Assembly: GCF_021018805.1 (NCBI RefSeq)
Contig: NW_026960612.1
Coordinates: forward strand, 1,426,001-1,490,000
From: Prinia subflava
Lineage: Eukaryota; Chordata; Aves; Passeriformes; Cisticolidae
Reading direction: 5' to 3'
DNA: 64,000 nucleotides
Shown here: piece after piece, positions 14,613-26,017 of the stretch
Layout: the number at the start of each line of letters is the position of its first letter
How positions within the stretch are numbered: position 1 is the first letter of the stretch
Position numbers and translations under genes: made by a program
Notes under the pieces: model-generated
What the model saw: only the letters and a program-made list of their open reading frames with translations
What the model was told of the DNA's origin: nothing
The model's database searches: none

Positions 14613-14846
14613 AATCTAAAATAAACATGTGAAGCACCTCTACACTTGGATTTTCTCTTCTAGTTTCTTTTGGATTTTCTTGCCTAGTTGCTTTTGAATT
14701 AACCATTAGCTAAATAGAAACTCTGCCTTCTCCTGTTACACAAGCATCAGCTCATACTCAAAATAAGTATTTCTGTAGGTTAAAAAATTGACCATTTTAT
14801 TGTGTATTTGTATTATTCATTTTGTTTCCTTTACTAAATTCAATTT

Positions 14847-15192
14847 TGTGGTAGATAGGGACAGGCGGACGGAAGATTTAGGGATGTGACGGAAAAGCAG
14901 CAGGACCCTTACCCCCTCATCCCCTGTGATATGCAATCACCCCCGTGGTATGTGACCCTCCCTAACTCCAGTAACTTTCCACTCCTTTACTAACCTTAGC
15001 TAGACCCACCGTCCCCTTATGATGTAGTGAAAACCCCTTGACTATTTAACTCCATGATGTAAGGTAATAAACGCCATTTTGACCATCCACCACATTGGTG
15101 TCAGTGTCAATGGACCAAGTGGCTTGGGCAAGGCCAGGCTGCCGTGCTGTTTCCTGAGACCAGGTCGCCTGCCTTTTTAGCAGAAGGCAACA
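14847..15192 (+). mobile_element. Solo LTR of alpharetrovirus (ALV/EAV) type, 346 bp
   Basis: Starts TGTGGTAGAT, ends GCAGAAGGCAACA, and is flanked by a perfect 6-bp duplication, caattt (14841-14846 and 15193-15198). The core is very close to avian leukosis-type R/U5: TATTTAA box (15043-15049), AATAAACGCCATTTTGACCA (15066 onward), then CCACATTGGTGT and a U5 end GCAGAAGGC. The size matches alpharetroviral LTRs of about 330-350 bp. No gag, pol or env adjoins it, so it is a solo LTR. Confidence 0.9.
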
Positions 15193-15310
15193 CAATTTCT
15201 CGAAAATCTTCTGATTTTTGAAAGACTTTTTTCCTCTGAACTGTTTGCTGCTTTATTTCTTTTTTCCCTACATCAGCTTTTTTTCCTACATCAGCTCTCA
15301 CTTTTGGTAG

Positions 15311-17021
15311 TGTTATAAATGCCAATCCAGTAGTCCAATTAGAAATATAATTTTGGTTTATTAAAAAGAATTGAATTACAGAATTTTAGCAACCCCCCCC
15401 CCCCCCAGCAGAGTTACATTTGTTATGAACAAATTTCCCAGTCCTGGAGGGGGCTGGGCTATCCCTGTCCTAGCCCCATAAAGAGACAGTCGCACCCTCC
15501 CCCCAGAGGAAAACACAGAGCACCCATTAACATATTAAAAGAGCTCTGAGCTCTCAGAATGCAACCCCCCTCCTCCCAGTTTGTGCCGTCACCCAGCCTT
15601 TTAGAAAAATGGGGGTTTTTCCTTTTTGCAGAGAACCCCATAGCTGGGGTGAGGCTGCTGCCCCCGGGAAGCGGCGGCCCCGCTGGCCTGCTGAGACCTG
15701 TGGTGGATGGCGCAGCCCCTCTCCCCGGGAAGACAGGTGACCCCCATCCATGGCAGGGCTGAGCAGCCACTCTGAGGGTCCTGCATTCCTACATTAGCAT
15801 GTTAAAAGCAAAGTGATTGTCCTAGCTGTGCCTACTGTAATTGGAGCTTACCTAGTTTCCCCCCCCCATGCTGCCTACTTGAGGAGGGCATATGCAAATA
15901 AGACTAACACACAGCACGCTGGGAGAGAGTTCTTTGGGGATGAAAGGCACCCCAAAATGGAAGGCTGGACCCAGTGAAAAGATCCAGGTGGTGCCCTAGC
16001 TGAGCAAAGAGTGGACGCACCCCCCTGGCCTGGTGCGAAGATTCACCATAATCTATTAAGAGTCTGAATGGAATGGGAGCAAGCCAGCTCAAGTGACAGA
16101 GATAGAGAACGGGAAACTCTCAAAGTTTTTCCCTGAGGGTAAAGAGCTGACTCTGCACTCTAGTGACAGACCTCTCAGCGCTCTGCCTTCTGATCGTTGA
16201 CCAGAGAGAACTCCTAGCTGTTCCTGTGGGAACAAGGACTCGGCATCTACTGTTTGCAGTGGAATGATGAACTGGGACAGCACCTGCTCCTTTGGATGGC
16301 TGCAGCAGCGTGGAAAACTCCGATCAGACTCTGCACTCCTGCTGATGACTTTAATAATGAGCTGATCACTTTAATAAAGAGCTGAATATTAATAAAGGCA
16401 TATGCCCTGTTCTTTTCACATTGACAATTGACCCGGGGAATCGTCAAGGGTGAACTGGAACGCAGTATCTGGCACACTGCCATTCCCCCAAAGTTCACAA
16501 ATTTGCCTTGTTCGGGGCTTAGATTTTATGCACTTTATTTCACCTTTGGCACAAGATTTCCCCATAGTCTCTTTGTTTCCAGGGTTGGTTATTCGAATTC
16601 ATAGTCATCTCTGGACAGCTGAAAAGAGTTTCCCCCTATGTTGCAAGGTGTCAATTTCTGGTTTCCCGAGGGTGAATGGACACTGAAGTTTATGAATGGA
16701 GGGACGCTCTTCTCCGGGGATCTGGGTGATGATGGTGCTCTGATGGTTCTGCTGGTTCTCTGATGGCTCTGCAGCCCATGGGAGGAGAACTGATTTCTTA
16801 TCTTAATGTGTCCTTCTTTCAGATGCCAATCTCCTCATCTCCAGTTCCCGGCACCTTATTATGTCCCCCTGAATAGTAGTTACTGGGTGGAGCTGCCTAG
16901 GAACTCTAATTCCATGGCTGGCTGGAATTTAAGTTACAATTTATTTTATATTTTACCAAACCATGATTCTATTATGTTATTATCCCCAAGAAACACTAAT
17001 TAACTCACTACATTTATTACA
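15311..17021 (-). mobile_element. Solo LTR M2 (minus strand), split by LTR L1
   Basis: The outer ends are TGTTATAAAT and ACATTTATTACA on the plus strand, with a 4-bp duplication, gtag, at 15307-15310 and 17022-17025. Removing L1 and one copy of its duplication leaves about 709 bp that follows M3 through the junction, up to the conserved GGGTGAAC block. A C14 run (15393-15406) lies in its R/U5 part. The inner insertion shows that M2 is older than L1. Confidence 0.86.
15421..16418 (+). mobile_element. Solo LTR L1, 998 bp, nested in M2
   Basis: Begins TGTTATGAAC and ends CTGTTCTTTTCA; the 4-bp duplication catt (15417-15420, 16419-16422) is perfect. Near the 3' end are GAATATTAATAAAGGCATA (polyadenylation signal) and repeated ACTTTAATAA blocks. 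It shares long blocks with L2 and L3, including the octamer ATGCAAAT (15892-15899) and the AGCACGCTGGGAGAGAGTTC stretch. A 4-bp duplication points to a class I ERV. Open frames on either strand at 15.5-15.8 kb come from GC-rich U3 and do not look coding. Confidence 0.87.
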
Positions 17022-17025
17022 GTAG

Positions 17026-19160
17026 CAATTACAGACATTTTTTTCTCCCATGCTTTTGGACTGATGTTCTTGAGAGCTCCAACCCCTCTAAATACCTTTC
17101 TAGAGGAAACTGCCAGTTTTGTGTTCCTTGCTCAGTTAGAATATCGAGAATTATCTGCGCTGTGCTGACACGCTTGATTGCAAGGCGAATCTTTTAAATG
17201 TGCTCATAGTGTTCAGTTTTAATGTTTTGTGCCTATCTGGAACTGATAAAATATCTTGATAATATAAAAACATAAAAAACATACATGTTCTTATTTTATC
17301 AAGAATGTATCATGCCTTGTAATCCTGACTGCTTACAAAGTATCAGTTTTCAGACAGGGAAAAACCTAGGGTATTGTTAAATTTAAACAATTACCTTTTT
17401 AATCTGAAAAAGATTGTATACATAGAAATAAACCAAAATAATTAGTATTAAAGATACAGCTCTAACCTGGGGTCAACAATATCCTGGCCAAATTACACTT
17501 ATAAGCAGATCCAAAGAGATTTCCTAAAGCACTGAGCATTTTAATTCTCTCACAGATGACTAACTCCTTAGCTATTGACCCTTATTTGTTCTGACATATT
17601 TTAATATGGCTCTTATTCCAGAGTGCTTAGATGTAGCATGACCTATGATATTCCCAACAGTCTGACCTCCTAACAAGGGCATAATGCTCTGCAAGTTAAG
17701 TAAGAATTCAGGATAGTTTATCTACCTTGTTCTCATATCTAGCCAAGGCTTTGATTTTTAACAGGAAATTCTGATGGAAGAAGGAATATCTTACCCACCA
17801 GTCATGTAAAAATTCAAAATGTGAGAAACTTCCTTCTTTATTTTGATGACAAAAGCAAAGTTTATTGCTGATTTGCAATGGCAGCTTTCTGTTACCCCAA
17901 AGTATCAGCATAATACTCTGAAATAATTTTCTGGTTCAGGCAAGTTGGCTTTCCATTATTTTCTGCATGATATCACTATTCTTATTCACTGTTAAATCCA
18001 ATTTGGTCTTCTGGGATGAGGGTGCCAATTTTATCTAATCTGACACATTCATTTTACTGTATTGCAAAATATACTTTAAAAAGTATGCCCCTGGCTACCC
18101 TAGTAGTGCTGGACTCCATCAGAGATCCTGCAGAACCAGGCTGGCTCTCCTGTGGGATGCAGCCCAGGGTAAGGAAAGGGAAAGGTGGGTAGAGGGAGAT
18201 GAAAGTAGTCTCAAAAGCAACTTCATGCCTTCTGCTTTCCAGCTGCTCCTGCCAGCCTCGTGGCATCTCATGATGCTTTGTGTCCCAGTGAGGTGGCCCA
18301 GAGTAGTCTTTAAGAGTGTGTGCTGTGGACCTTGTTTCTGCCCCTCCAGTCTGTGGTATGTGTTTGTGCTGGGGTTTCATGGGAGCTTGCACATGGACAA
18401 CTTGTGGTTGTGCTGTGCAGGGCTCATTCGAGGGAATCAGCACTATCACACATTGCACTGCTGCCTTACCTGTGGGAAGAACTCAGTCATTTAAAACTAG
18501 ATTGGCAAAATTTAGACAAAGTGACTAAAAATCACATCCTCTGATGTAGGTTTTTGTGGAAACTGCTTGTTGTGAAGGACACAGAGCAAATCAGCTTTGC
18601 TTCATCTTTACTAGGTGTGTGTATGATAGTGAGAATGTCTTGCTCTCATACCAAACCTTCAGTTTTTGGAGTGTGCAGCAAATTGCCAAGGGCCATTCAA
18701 ATGTCATGGATTGCCTGTGTGCCTCTGCCTGTGAGACCAGCAAGCTCTGTGCTGGGATGCAGGTCAGAGCACTGGCCTACCACAGCTCCATCACTGCCCT
18801 TCACCTGGGTTTTCTTTTGATAGAAAGCAGGAGGTGTCTGGTGGACAGTGCACTTGAGGCTCACCAGCATCCAAGGGAAAATGAGAATCTGAAGTGGGAA
18901 GTGCACTCAGGATTCCCTGAGAGTAGCCAGACCCACTGAGATCAGTGTTTACTCGGCTTCATTATACCATCCTCAGCAGAGACTTGTAAATGTAGGAAGG
19001 AACCACTCACTGATTAGGGAGCATGAAATATGAGCACAGCCAGGGGTTTTTCTCTTCCTACTGCTTCTGCTTGGAGCCAAATTTTAATTTATGGCTGTTC
19101 TTTACAGCAACAACAACAACAACAACAAAAAAAAAAAAAAAAAGGAAAGAAGCTTTCTGG
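17026..19160. other. No supported feature; (CAA)n/A-run at its end
   Basis: Open frames up to about 134 codons (18.05-18.95 kb) overlap on both strands without family resemblance. A CAA repeat running into an A-run occupies about 19107-19143, just before the X+ LTR. It resembles a simple repeat or the tail of an old retroposon. Confidence 0.45.
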
Positions 19161-19165
19161 CACTA

Positions 19166-20538
19166 TGTCGTGGTTGCGGGGGGAGGTCAATTTTTCCAGG
19201 GGGAGGTGAGTAGGCCAATCAGTGATCAGCTTTTCTGCTGGCACCTGGATTGGTCACTCGGAAGTTTAGACACGCCTCTGAGGACACAAAGAGTTAAAAG
19301 CAGGACTCCAGGGGGGTTCGGCCTCTTTTAGATTCTGGGTTCAAGCGGACAGACGTCTCAGGCCTCCTTCCCCTGCCCAGCCATGAGGCTAGGTGGGGGA
19401 GGGGAAACACATAGTCAGGCTCAGGTAAGCCGGAGCCCCGGGGGGGGAAAAGAGAGTGGACAGGACTAGAACTGAGCTGCCCCGTCCAAGATGGAGGGGT
19501 GGAAAACTGTGGAAGTGTTTTCTGTGTGTGCTCACCCCCTCCCCCCCGCCCAAACTCCGGGAGAAGGTGCCTAGCCAAGTGGGAGTTGCCGAGCCTGGGA
19601 GTGCCTGAGCCTGCACCCTGCCAAGAGCTAGAAGCTCTTAACCCTTGTGTGGCAGAAAGAAACTTTTCTTAGACATCGATTCTCATGACTGGTAGTTTCA
19701 GAAGAGAGAGGGAAGCGGCCTGAGACCGAGATGATAAAGCACGATTGAAAGGAACCCGATGGGCAAAGAATGAGAGGAGTAGCTTTCTGAGCTAGACTTT
19801 TCTTGCATAATGTCAGCCATGGACTGAACTTAAGTCTCTTTTGAACATAAACTGCATTTTAGGTAGATACAGCTGCCCTTGCTTTTGCTACAGTGACTAG
19901 CAATTGAAGAGTAGAGTGAGCAGAGAAGAGAGGGAGAGAGTGAAGTAGCGCCCTCTGCCCTCAGGAGAGACCTACTCTTGGAAACTTTGGCCCCTGGGTA
20001 AAAAAAGGGAGAGAGCTCAGCATGCAAGTATCCTTAAAAGAGCCCTGTATGCAGCTTTAGCCTATAGACAGCGGTGAGAGTGCTAGACATAGGAAAAAGA
20101 GAGTGTCACCCTGGCAGACTTCTCTGGGCGGTGCCACGAGTGACATAGAAACACATAAGGGGTAGACCCGTGTTTTCTGAAGAACAGTCTGTGGTGCGAG
20201 AGAGACTCCTCTCTCCCTTGCTGAATTGAAGATTGGTTTTTTTGAGTGGTGATTGTTTGATCTAAAACCCAAAGGTTTGGTCTGTGAAGAGTAATGTGTG
20301 AGGAGTGAAAACTGGGAGAAGAAATGTTCTGAGAAGTTTTTATTTCTGTCTCTGTGTGTGTTTAAGAGTTTTTCTGTCTCTGTTCTTATGTAATGTAATA
20401 AAATTTTGGTGGTTTTTTTTTTGTTTTCAAGATTTAAGCCTGCTCTGCTCTGTTCCTGATCATATCCCACAGTAGTTGTTAGGAAAAAAACATATATTCA
20501 TGGGTGCATTAACATCTGGCCAGTGCCAACCCATGACA
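19166..20538 (+). mobile_element. Solo LTR X+, 1373 bp
   Basis: Begins TGTCGTGGTTG and ends CCAACCCATGACA, with a perfect 5-bp duplication, cacta (19161-19165 and 20539-20543). A GAGTTAAAAGC TATA-like element lies near 19290 and AATAAA at 20397-20402. This is the sense-strand partner of the inverted copy X- at 23804-25216; the two match along their length with substitutions and small indels. It is unusually long for an LTR and has a 5-bp duplication, so it may belong to an ERVL-like or other long-LTR family; I cannot name the family. Confidence 0.87.
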
Positions 20539-20543
20539 CACTA

Positions 20544-22385
20544 TTTGCTGAAGTACTCTTAACACAGTCAAATGATTCATAATTAGTGTACTTTACTCAC
20601 TCTTTTCTGGTTATACAGAAACTCATTAGCACCATGCATCCAAGTGCACTGTTTTATGTAAACAAGACCTCTCAGAGAGATATAGATGTCTGATAAAGAT
20701 GAAAAGGAAAACAGACTAATACCAGGCCACATTAATAATGGCCATGTCATGTTCTTAGAAAACAAAAGTCATCTGCTGTGAAATTATCGCATGTTCACAC
20801 CAGGATAGAGGCAAGGTAAAGAACAGAGATGTATAAGGAAAAGACAGTTACGGATTTTAGATCGAAATTATTTAGTTGCAGCTAGGTTTGAAACTTTGCA
20901 TGATTTTTGTTCTTGATGAAATGAGACAGTCTCTGTTGTGCTTCCAAGTGCTTGAGACCAGTATTTTGTGGATGTTCTTTACTGAGACCTTCAGGATGCA
21001 GTTGTAACTCCTACTGAATTCATCTAACCTTCAGCAGTTGAAGATGACAGCATTTTTCTTGTTATGTCTAGGAAAGGTTTAGGTTATTGATGCATTTAGT
21101 TGTGGCCTCTGCTCTTAATAATGTATTTAAACTAGTTGGATGGTTCAATCTTAAAACTGTTCCTCTGGCTGTTCCCCTGGTGCTGTGTGGATGGTTTGAG
21201 CTCTCTGAATTAGTTTAGCTTTCTCCATATGACGCACAGGCTTTGACCAATGAGCTTCGCAGCACTGCCATATTCTCTGTGGGTTATGGAGGGGACAGTT
21301 CTTCGAAGCTGAACCCAAAATTTGCTCTGCTCCCTTCAGCTTTTCTTTGCATACACTCTGATTCTTTATTTTGGAATTCAGAAAGCAGAAAAAGTACATC
21401 AGAAAAATGCAAGTAAAGATGGCATGGGGAGGCTTTCAACCCAGTTTTATGGAACTGAGAGAATGAGATTTTCCCTGTGTAATGAATCCTTGGATTTGCT
21501 TAAATATTGAAAAACAGAAGTCAGGCCCCCAAGCTCCACGACCTGTGGAAGATCATCCAGCTTGCATAACTTGAAGTAGCAATGTCCCAAGACTGTAAAC
21601 ACCTCTATAATATGTAGCTTTGCATATGAAGTTTAATATATAAAAATAATTATATAATATAAAATATACGCATATGAAGATGCACTTAATTAACAGTATG
21701 CTGTTTTCCAGTAAAAAGCAGGGGCTTGGGTTTAACCGGAATTAAAACATGTAGTATGTAACATCCACCATATGATTTGCTCCATTCCAAAGTAAGCAGA
21801 ATTTAGCTTTAAAGATGTCATTAACAGCAGCTTGCATTATCCACGTTAAGTGAAGGTCAGGCACTTCCACTGAGACTAGATAAACATGCCAAAAGTGTAA
21901 TTGCTTGCATTTGAACTGAGATATTACAAGCACAGTTTACATAAATGTTTGTACTAGTGTGCTTTTATTAACTGAACCATCTTAACTTCTTCCACAGATA
22001 ATCACATAAACTCAGTAAACTCTAGGCTGTAGGCACTTATGCCATGCCTTTCACTGACAACAGTGCTCCTGTGTAGCATAATAGCCCTGATTACCACCAG
22101 CACTAAAGGAAATGCTTCAGCCTCTTTGAGTCTCTTTACAACCAAACTCTCCAAGATGTTTTCTGAGTAAACTGCTAGTTTCTTTGTTCCCTTTTCCATA
22201 CACTTAGTGGCTGTGGCTAATGCTATGTGTTCACGATCAAGAGCTCCCTGAGCTCAGACTCCATGATCACAACATTTCTCCAGAATGATAATAAAACCCC
22301 ATAGGGCAATAGGGTGTTAAAATAAAGGTGGGATGAATATGAACATAATTGATAGATTTTGGCCTTTTAATGTAAATCACCTGTC
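20544..22385. other. No supported feature
   Basis: AT-rich sequence with no family resemblance. Short runs of ATATAA-like repeats occur around 21640-21670. No open frame longer than about 82 codons. Confidence 0.45.
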
Positions 22386-22389
22386 CTTC

Positions 22390-23421
22390 TGTTATGAATG
22401 AATTCTCAGTGAGTGTGGATGCTCCAAAAGCTGCCCCTGTGTAGCTGCCGTGGCCCGAGATGTGGTGGGGTTATGTCTCCAGAATTCCTGAGACTGCTGC
22501 TGCTGCCCCCAGCCCTGACTAATCCGCTGCTGGACCCCTGCCGCCATAGGTGGGGCCCTGCCCTGGGGGGATGCCTTGGCGGCCACCGGAGCCACTGTAG
22601 CTGCTGGTGTGGCGGCTCCCGTCCCCCGGGAAGCAGCGGCCCCGCCAGCCGGCTAGGAGCTGTGGCTGGGCAGGGGGGGAGTGCCGAGTGTGGTTCTGCG
22701 GGGCTCTGGAGGGGGCAATGGGAGGCGCCAGTGCCCCGGCACCTCAGAGACAGGTGACCCCCGTCCCTGTCGGGGCTGGGCAGCCATCCTGCCGGTCCTG
22801 CATTTCTGAATTAGCATGTTAAAAGCAAGTTGATTGTCTTGGTTGTGTCTACTGTAATCGGAGCTCACCTAGCACCCCCCTCCGCACGCTGCCTACTCGA
22901 GGAAGGCATATGCAAATAAGACAAACACACAGCACGCTGGGAGAGAGTTCTTTGGGGATGAAAGGCACCCCAAGATGGAAGACTGGACACGGTCAAAGAT
23001 CCAGATGATGCTCTCGCCGAGGAGGAGGTGGACGCACCCCCTGACCTGGTTTGAGAACTCGCCATGATCTATTAAGAGTCTGACGGGCATGGGGACTAGG
23101 CCAGCTCGAGGGACAGATTGAGAGAGAGAAACTCTTGAGGTTTTTCCATGAGGGTAAAGAGCTGATGTCTGCTGCTTTGCACTGCAGTGACAGACCTCCA
23201 CCACTCTGCCTTCTGAGGGTTGACCAGAGAGAGCTTCTAGCTGTTCCCATGGGAACAAGGACCCAGCGCCTACTGCTTGCAGCTGAGTAATGATCTGGGA
23301 CATTTCCTGCTCATCCGGATTGCTACAGCAGCGTGGAAGAACTCCATCGGGCTCTACCACCCAGCTGATCACTTTAATAAAGAGCTGAATATTAATAAAG
23401 GCATAAGCCCTGTTCATTTCA
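22390..23421 (+). mobile_element. Solo LTR L2 (L family), 1032 bp
   Basis: Begins TGTTATGAATG and ends CCTGTTCATTTCA. The flanking 4 bp are cttc (22386-22389) and gttc (23422-23425), a duplication with one mismatch. The 3' 600 bp follow L1 and L3 closely: octamer ATGCAAAT (22910-22917), the CACGCTGGGAGAGAGTTC block, and ATTAATAAAGGCATA at the end. The 5' part differs from L1 and is GC-rich, which gives spurious open frames on both strands. Confidence 0.8.
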
Positions 23422-23470
23422 GTTCAAAGGAATTTGGTGAATTTAGCTGAGGTTTTTTTTTTTTTTCTTC

Positions 23471-23670
23471 TGGGGGAATGGCCTCAAGCTGTGGCAGGGG
23501 AGGTTTAGGTTAGATTTTAGAAAAAGGTTCTGCATCCAGAGGGTGGTTGGGCTCTGGAACAGGCTCCCCAGGGAAGAGGTCACAGCACCAGCACTGACAG
23601 AGCTCAAGATGAATTTGGATAATGCTCTCAGGCACATGGTGTGATTCTTGGGGATGATCCTGTGCAGGCC
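23471..23670 (+). repeat. CR1 LINE 3' region, left half
   Basis: Contains the CR1 3' hallmark GGCCTCAAGCTGTGGCAGGG, then GGAACAGGCTCCCCAGGGAAG, and a typical run up to TGATCCTGTGCAGGCC. It breaks at 23670 and resumes at 33936 after ERV-A, with the 6 bp caggcc duplicated. It is therefore the pre-existing target of ERV-A. A T-rich run precedes it. The CR1 is 5' truncated, as usual. Confidence 0.85.
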
Positions 23671-25810
23671 TGTGGAGTTGCTGGTCTGCAACACGGAACA
23701 GGACTCCTACAGGCTGCTGAATCTCCAGCTGATACTACAGAGAGACAGCTGCTGCAGTTGCTTTGCAGAGATACCTCTCTTGGCTCAGTGGCTGAGATCA
23801 ACTTGTCATGGGTTGGCACTGGCCAGATGCTAGTCCACCCATGAGTGTTTTTCTTGACAACTACTGTGGGATGTGATCAAGAACAGAGCAGAGCAGGCCC
23901 AAAACTTAAAAAAAAAAAAAATAGAAAGAAGACTTTATTAAACTACATAAGAACAGAAATAGATAAGAAAAAAACACACCTTAAACACACAAAACCAGAA
24001 ATGAAAACCTCCCAGAACATTTCTTCTCCTCCCCCAATTTCCACCCTTCAAAGCTCAGACCAAACCCTAGGTTCTCAATCAAAACAATCATCACTCGAAA
24101 AAACTAATCTTCAATTCAGCAAGGGAGAGAGGAGTCTCTCTCACACCATAGACCCCACAGGAAACAGAGGTCCACCCTCCCGTGTTCCCATGTCACCCAT
24201 AGCACTGCCAGAAGAAGTCTGCCAGGGTGACACCTTCCTTCCCATGTCCAGTGCTCTCACCTCCATCCATGGGCCAAAACTGCATATAGGGCTCTTTTAA
24301 GGATGCTTGGCCAAGCCACATTTCAGGACAGCAGTCCCCCCCATTTTCCTCTGGGGCCAAGGGTTCTAAGAACAGAGATCTTCCCTGAAGGCAGAGGGCG
24401 CCACCACACCCTCTTCCTCTCTTCTCTGTTTGCTCCACTCCTACAATGGCAGTCACTGCAGCAAAGTCAAGCCGACTGCATCCACCCAAATACAGTCTAT
24501 GTTCAAGAGGATTCAGGTTCAGTCTATGGCTAACATTATGCAAGAAAAGTCCAGCCCAAAAAGCCACTCCTCTTCATCTCTGCCCATCTGGGATTCTTTT
24601 CATCTTCCTTTGACATCTCAGTCCCAGGGTCTCTCTCTCTCTTCTCTCAAACCAACAGCCAAGAAAATCAATGTGTGGAAAAAGTTTTCGTCTGCCTCAG
24701 AAAGAGTTAAAAGTCTCTGGCTCCCGGCAGGGCTGGAGGCTTGGCACTCCCCCACGCAGCCGGGCACCTCTCCCCCCCCCCCCGCCCGCTCCTTCTCCTT
24801 TGCCGGGTGCTGCCAATATCAATTCCAAAGCTCCAAAGCGGCAATCTCTCCCGGGGGGGGGGGGGGGGGGAGGAGAGAGAGAGGAGAACAGGGACATAGG
24901 GCACCTCCACAGTTCTCCACCCTTCCATCTTGAATGGGTTTCACGTGGCTCTTCCCCTCCCCCACCCAGCCCTGTGAGCTGGGCCGGGGGGGGGAGGGGA
25001 GATGTGGAGATGTGTGCTCACCTTGCAACTGGAACCAAAGAGGCAGTCCCTCTGGAAATCCTTGCTTTTAACTCCAATCCTTGCTTTTAACTCCTTGTGT
25101 TCTCAGAGGCGTGTCCAACCTCTCAGTGGCTACTCCAGGTGCCAGCATGAAACCTGACCAGTGATTGGTTTGCCCACAACTTCCTGGAAAACTCACTTCC
25201 TCCTCAAACTAGGACACAGCTACACCTGGGCCATGTGTTGGTTCAAGTCACGACTTGTTCAGACCGAGAACGGCGGCTGTAGAGGCAGACCCTCAGGGAG
25301 CCGGGAAAAGGAGACCATTTTCTCCTGATGTTTATTTGCCGAGAAACTGGATGAGACGAAGGAGAAGGAGCCGGACTGCAGGGGGATTTTCTTAGTCCAG
25401 AGTTTATTTGAGCCCCAGCATGGGCTTTGAACCAGTCAAACAGCCCCCACAGACCTCGACCATGAGGTCTGCGGTCCCTTATATTCAGGGGAGGAGTGGG
25501 AGCAAGGGGTAAGGAACCCACCAACGAGGGGGCAGGGGAGGAGACAATTTAGGTAGAGGGACATTCAGGTGAGTCAGTGTTCTTTTAGGGGGGTTATTTC
25601 CTTTGTTTTTCTCCTATCATTCCACGCCTTTCTCTGGAACTCCCCTGAGGGGGTAAAACCCCTTTCGTTGATGGACATGTCTCTGGGGAGGGGTGTAGAA
25701 GGTTCTTGGGGTCTGGGGAAAAGGGAGGACTGACCCAAACCTGGGAGGGGGGGCCCCAGGAAAAACCATTAACAGGAATGAACTCTCACATCATAAAACA
25801 CACCACAACA
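23671..25810 (-). repeat. ERV-A 3' LTR, interrupted by X-
   Basis: U3 begins at 25810 (TGTTGTGGTGTG on the minus strand), directly after the polypurine tract. The U5 end is at 23671. Without X- and its duplication it is about 722 bp. A minus-strand AATAAA is visible as TTTATT around 25404-25409, and another around 25331-25336; a TATA-like TATAAG is around 25478-25483. An internal TGTTGG at 25236 could be mistaken for a terminus, but it lacks a duplication and the CR1 split places the end at 23671. Confidence 0.75.
23804..25216 (-). mobile_element. Solo LTR X- (minus strand), 1413 bp, inside ERV-A 3' LTR
   Basis: Plus-strand ends are TGTCATGGGTTGG and AACTAGGACA. The flanking 5 bp are caact (23799-23803) and cagct (25217-25221), one mismatch. 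It is the inverted relative of X+ (19166-20538). A G18 run (24853-24870) and a C12 run (24772-24783) lie inside. The TATA-like GTTAAAAGC segment is duplicated in tandem (25058-25095). Open frames here are GC-rich artefacts of the LTR. Confidence 0.84.
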
Positions 25811-25830
25811 TCTCCCCATTTTTTTTGTTT
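25811..25830 (-). promoter_or_regulatory. ERV-A polypurine tract
   Basis: On the minus strand this reads AAACAAAAAAAATGGGGAGA immediately before the U3 start TGTTGTGG. It is the classic plus-strand primer of retroviral reverse transcription and fixes the internal edge of the 3' LTR. Confidence 0.8.
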
Positions 25831-26017
25831 AAAAAGAAGAGGACTGGGTTAGGATTGCTTAATGCTCACCAAACCAAGGCTGGTAAGTTGGTTCCCCTTC
25901 ATGGGGAAGTCCAGTGATTTCAACTGGGGCATCTAGGTCATCTGTTGGAGTACTGAGGGTTTCTAGATGATAAACCTCAGGAGGGGAAGATGAGCTTGAG
26001 ATTAATTTAAAAACCAT

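Noticed and set aside
15459..15786. Overlapping frames in both strands of L1
   Set aside because: GC-rich U3 of an LTR; frames exist in several phases and are not kept in L2 or L3.
18054..18939. Overlapping 127- and 134-codon frames as a host exon
   Set aside because: Frames occur on both strands over the same DNA, with no family resemblance or consistent splice sites.
24193..25028. Several GC-rich open frames near 24-25 kb
   Set aside because: They lie wholly in LTR X-, cross G18 and C12 runs, and have low-complexity Pro/Gly products.
25236..25811. TGTTGGTTC at 25236 as the end of the ERV-A 3' LTR
   Set aside because: It gives a tidy TG...CA pair with 25810 but has no matching duplication at 33935. 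The CR1 split with caggcc places the end at 23671, and X- explains the gap.
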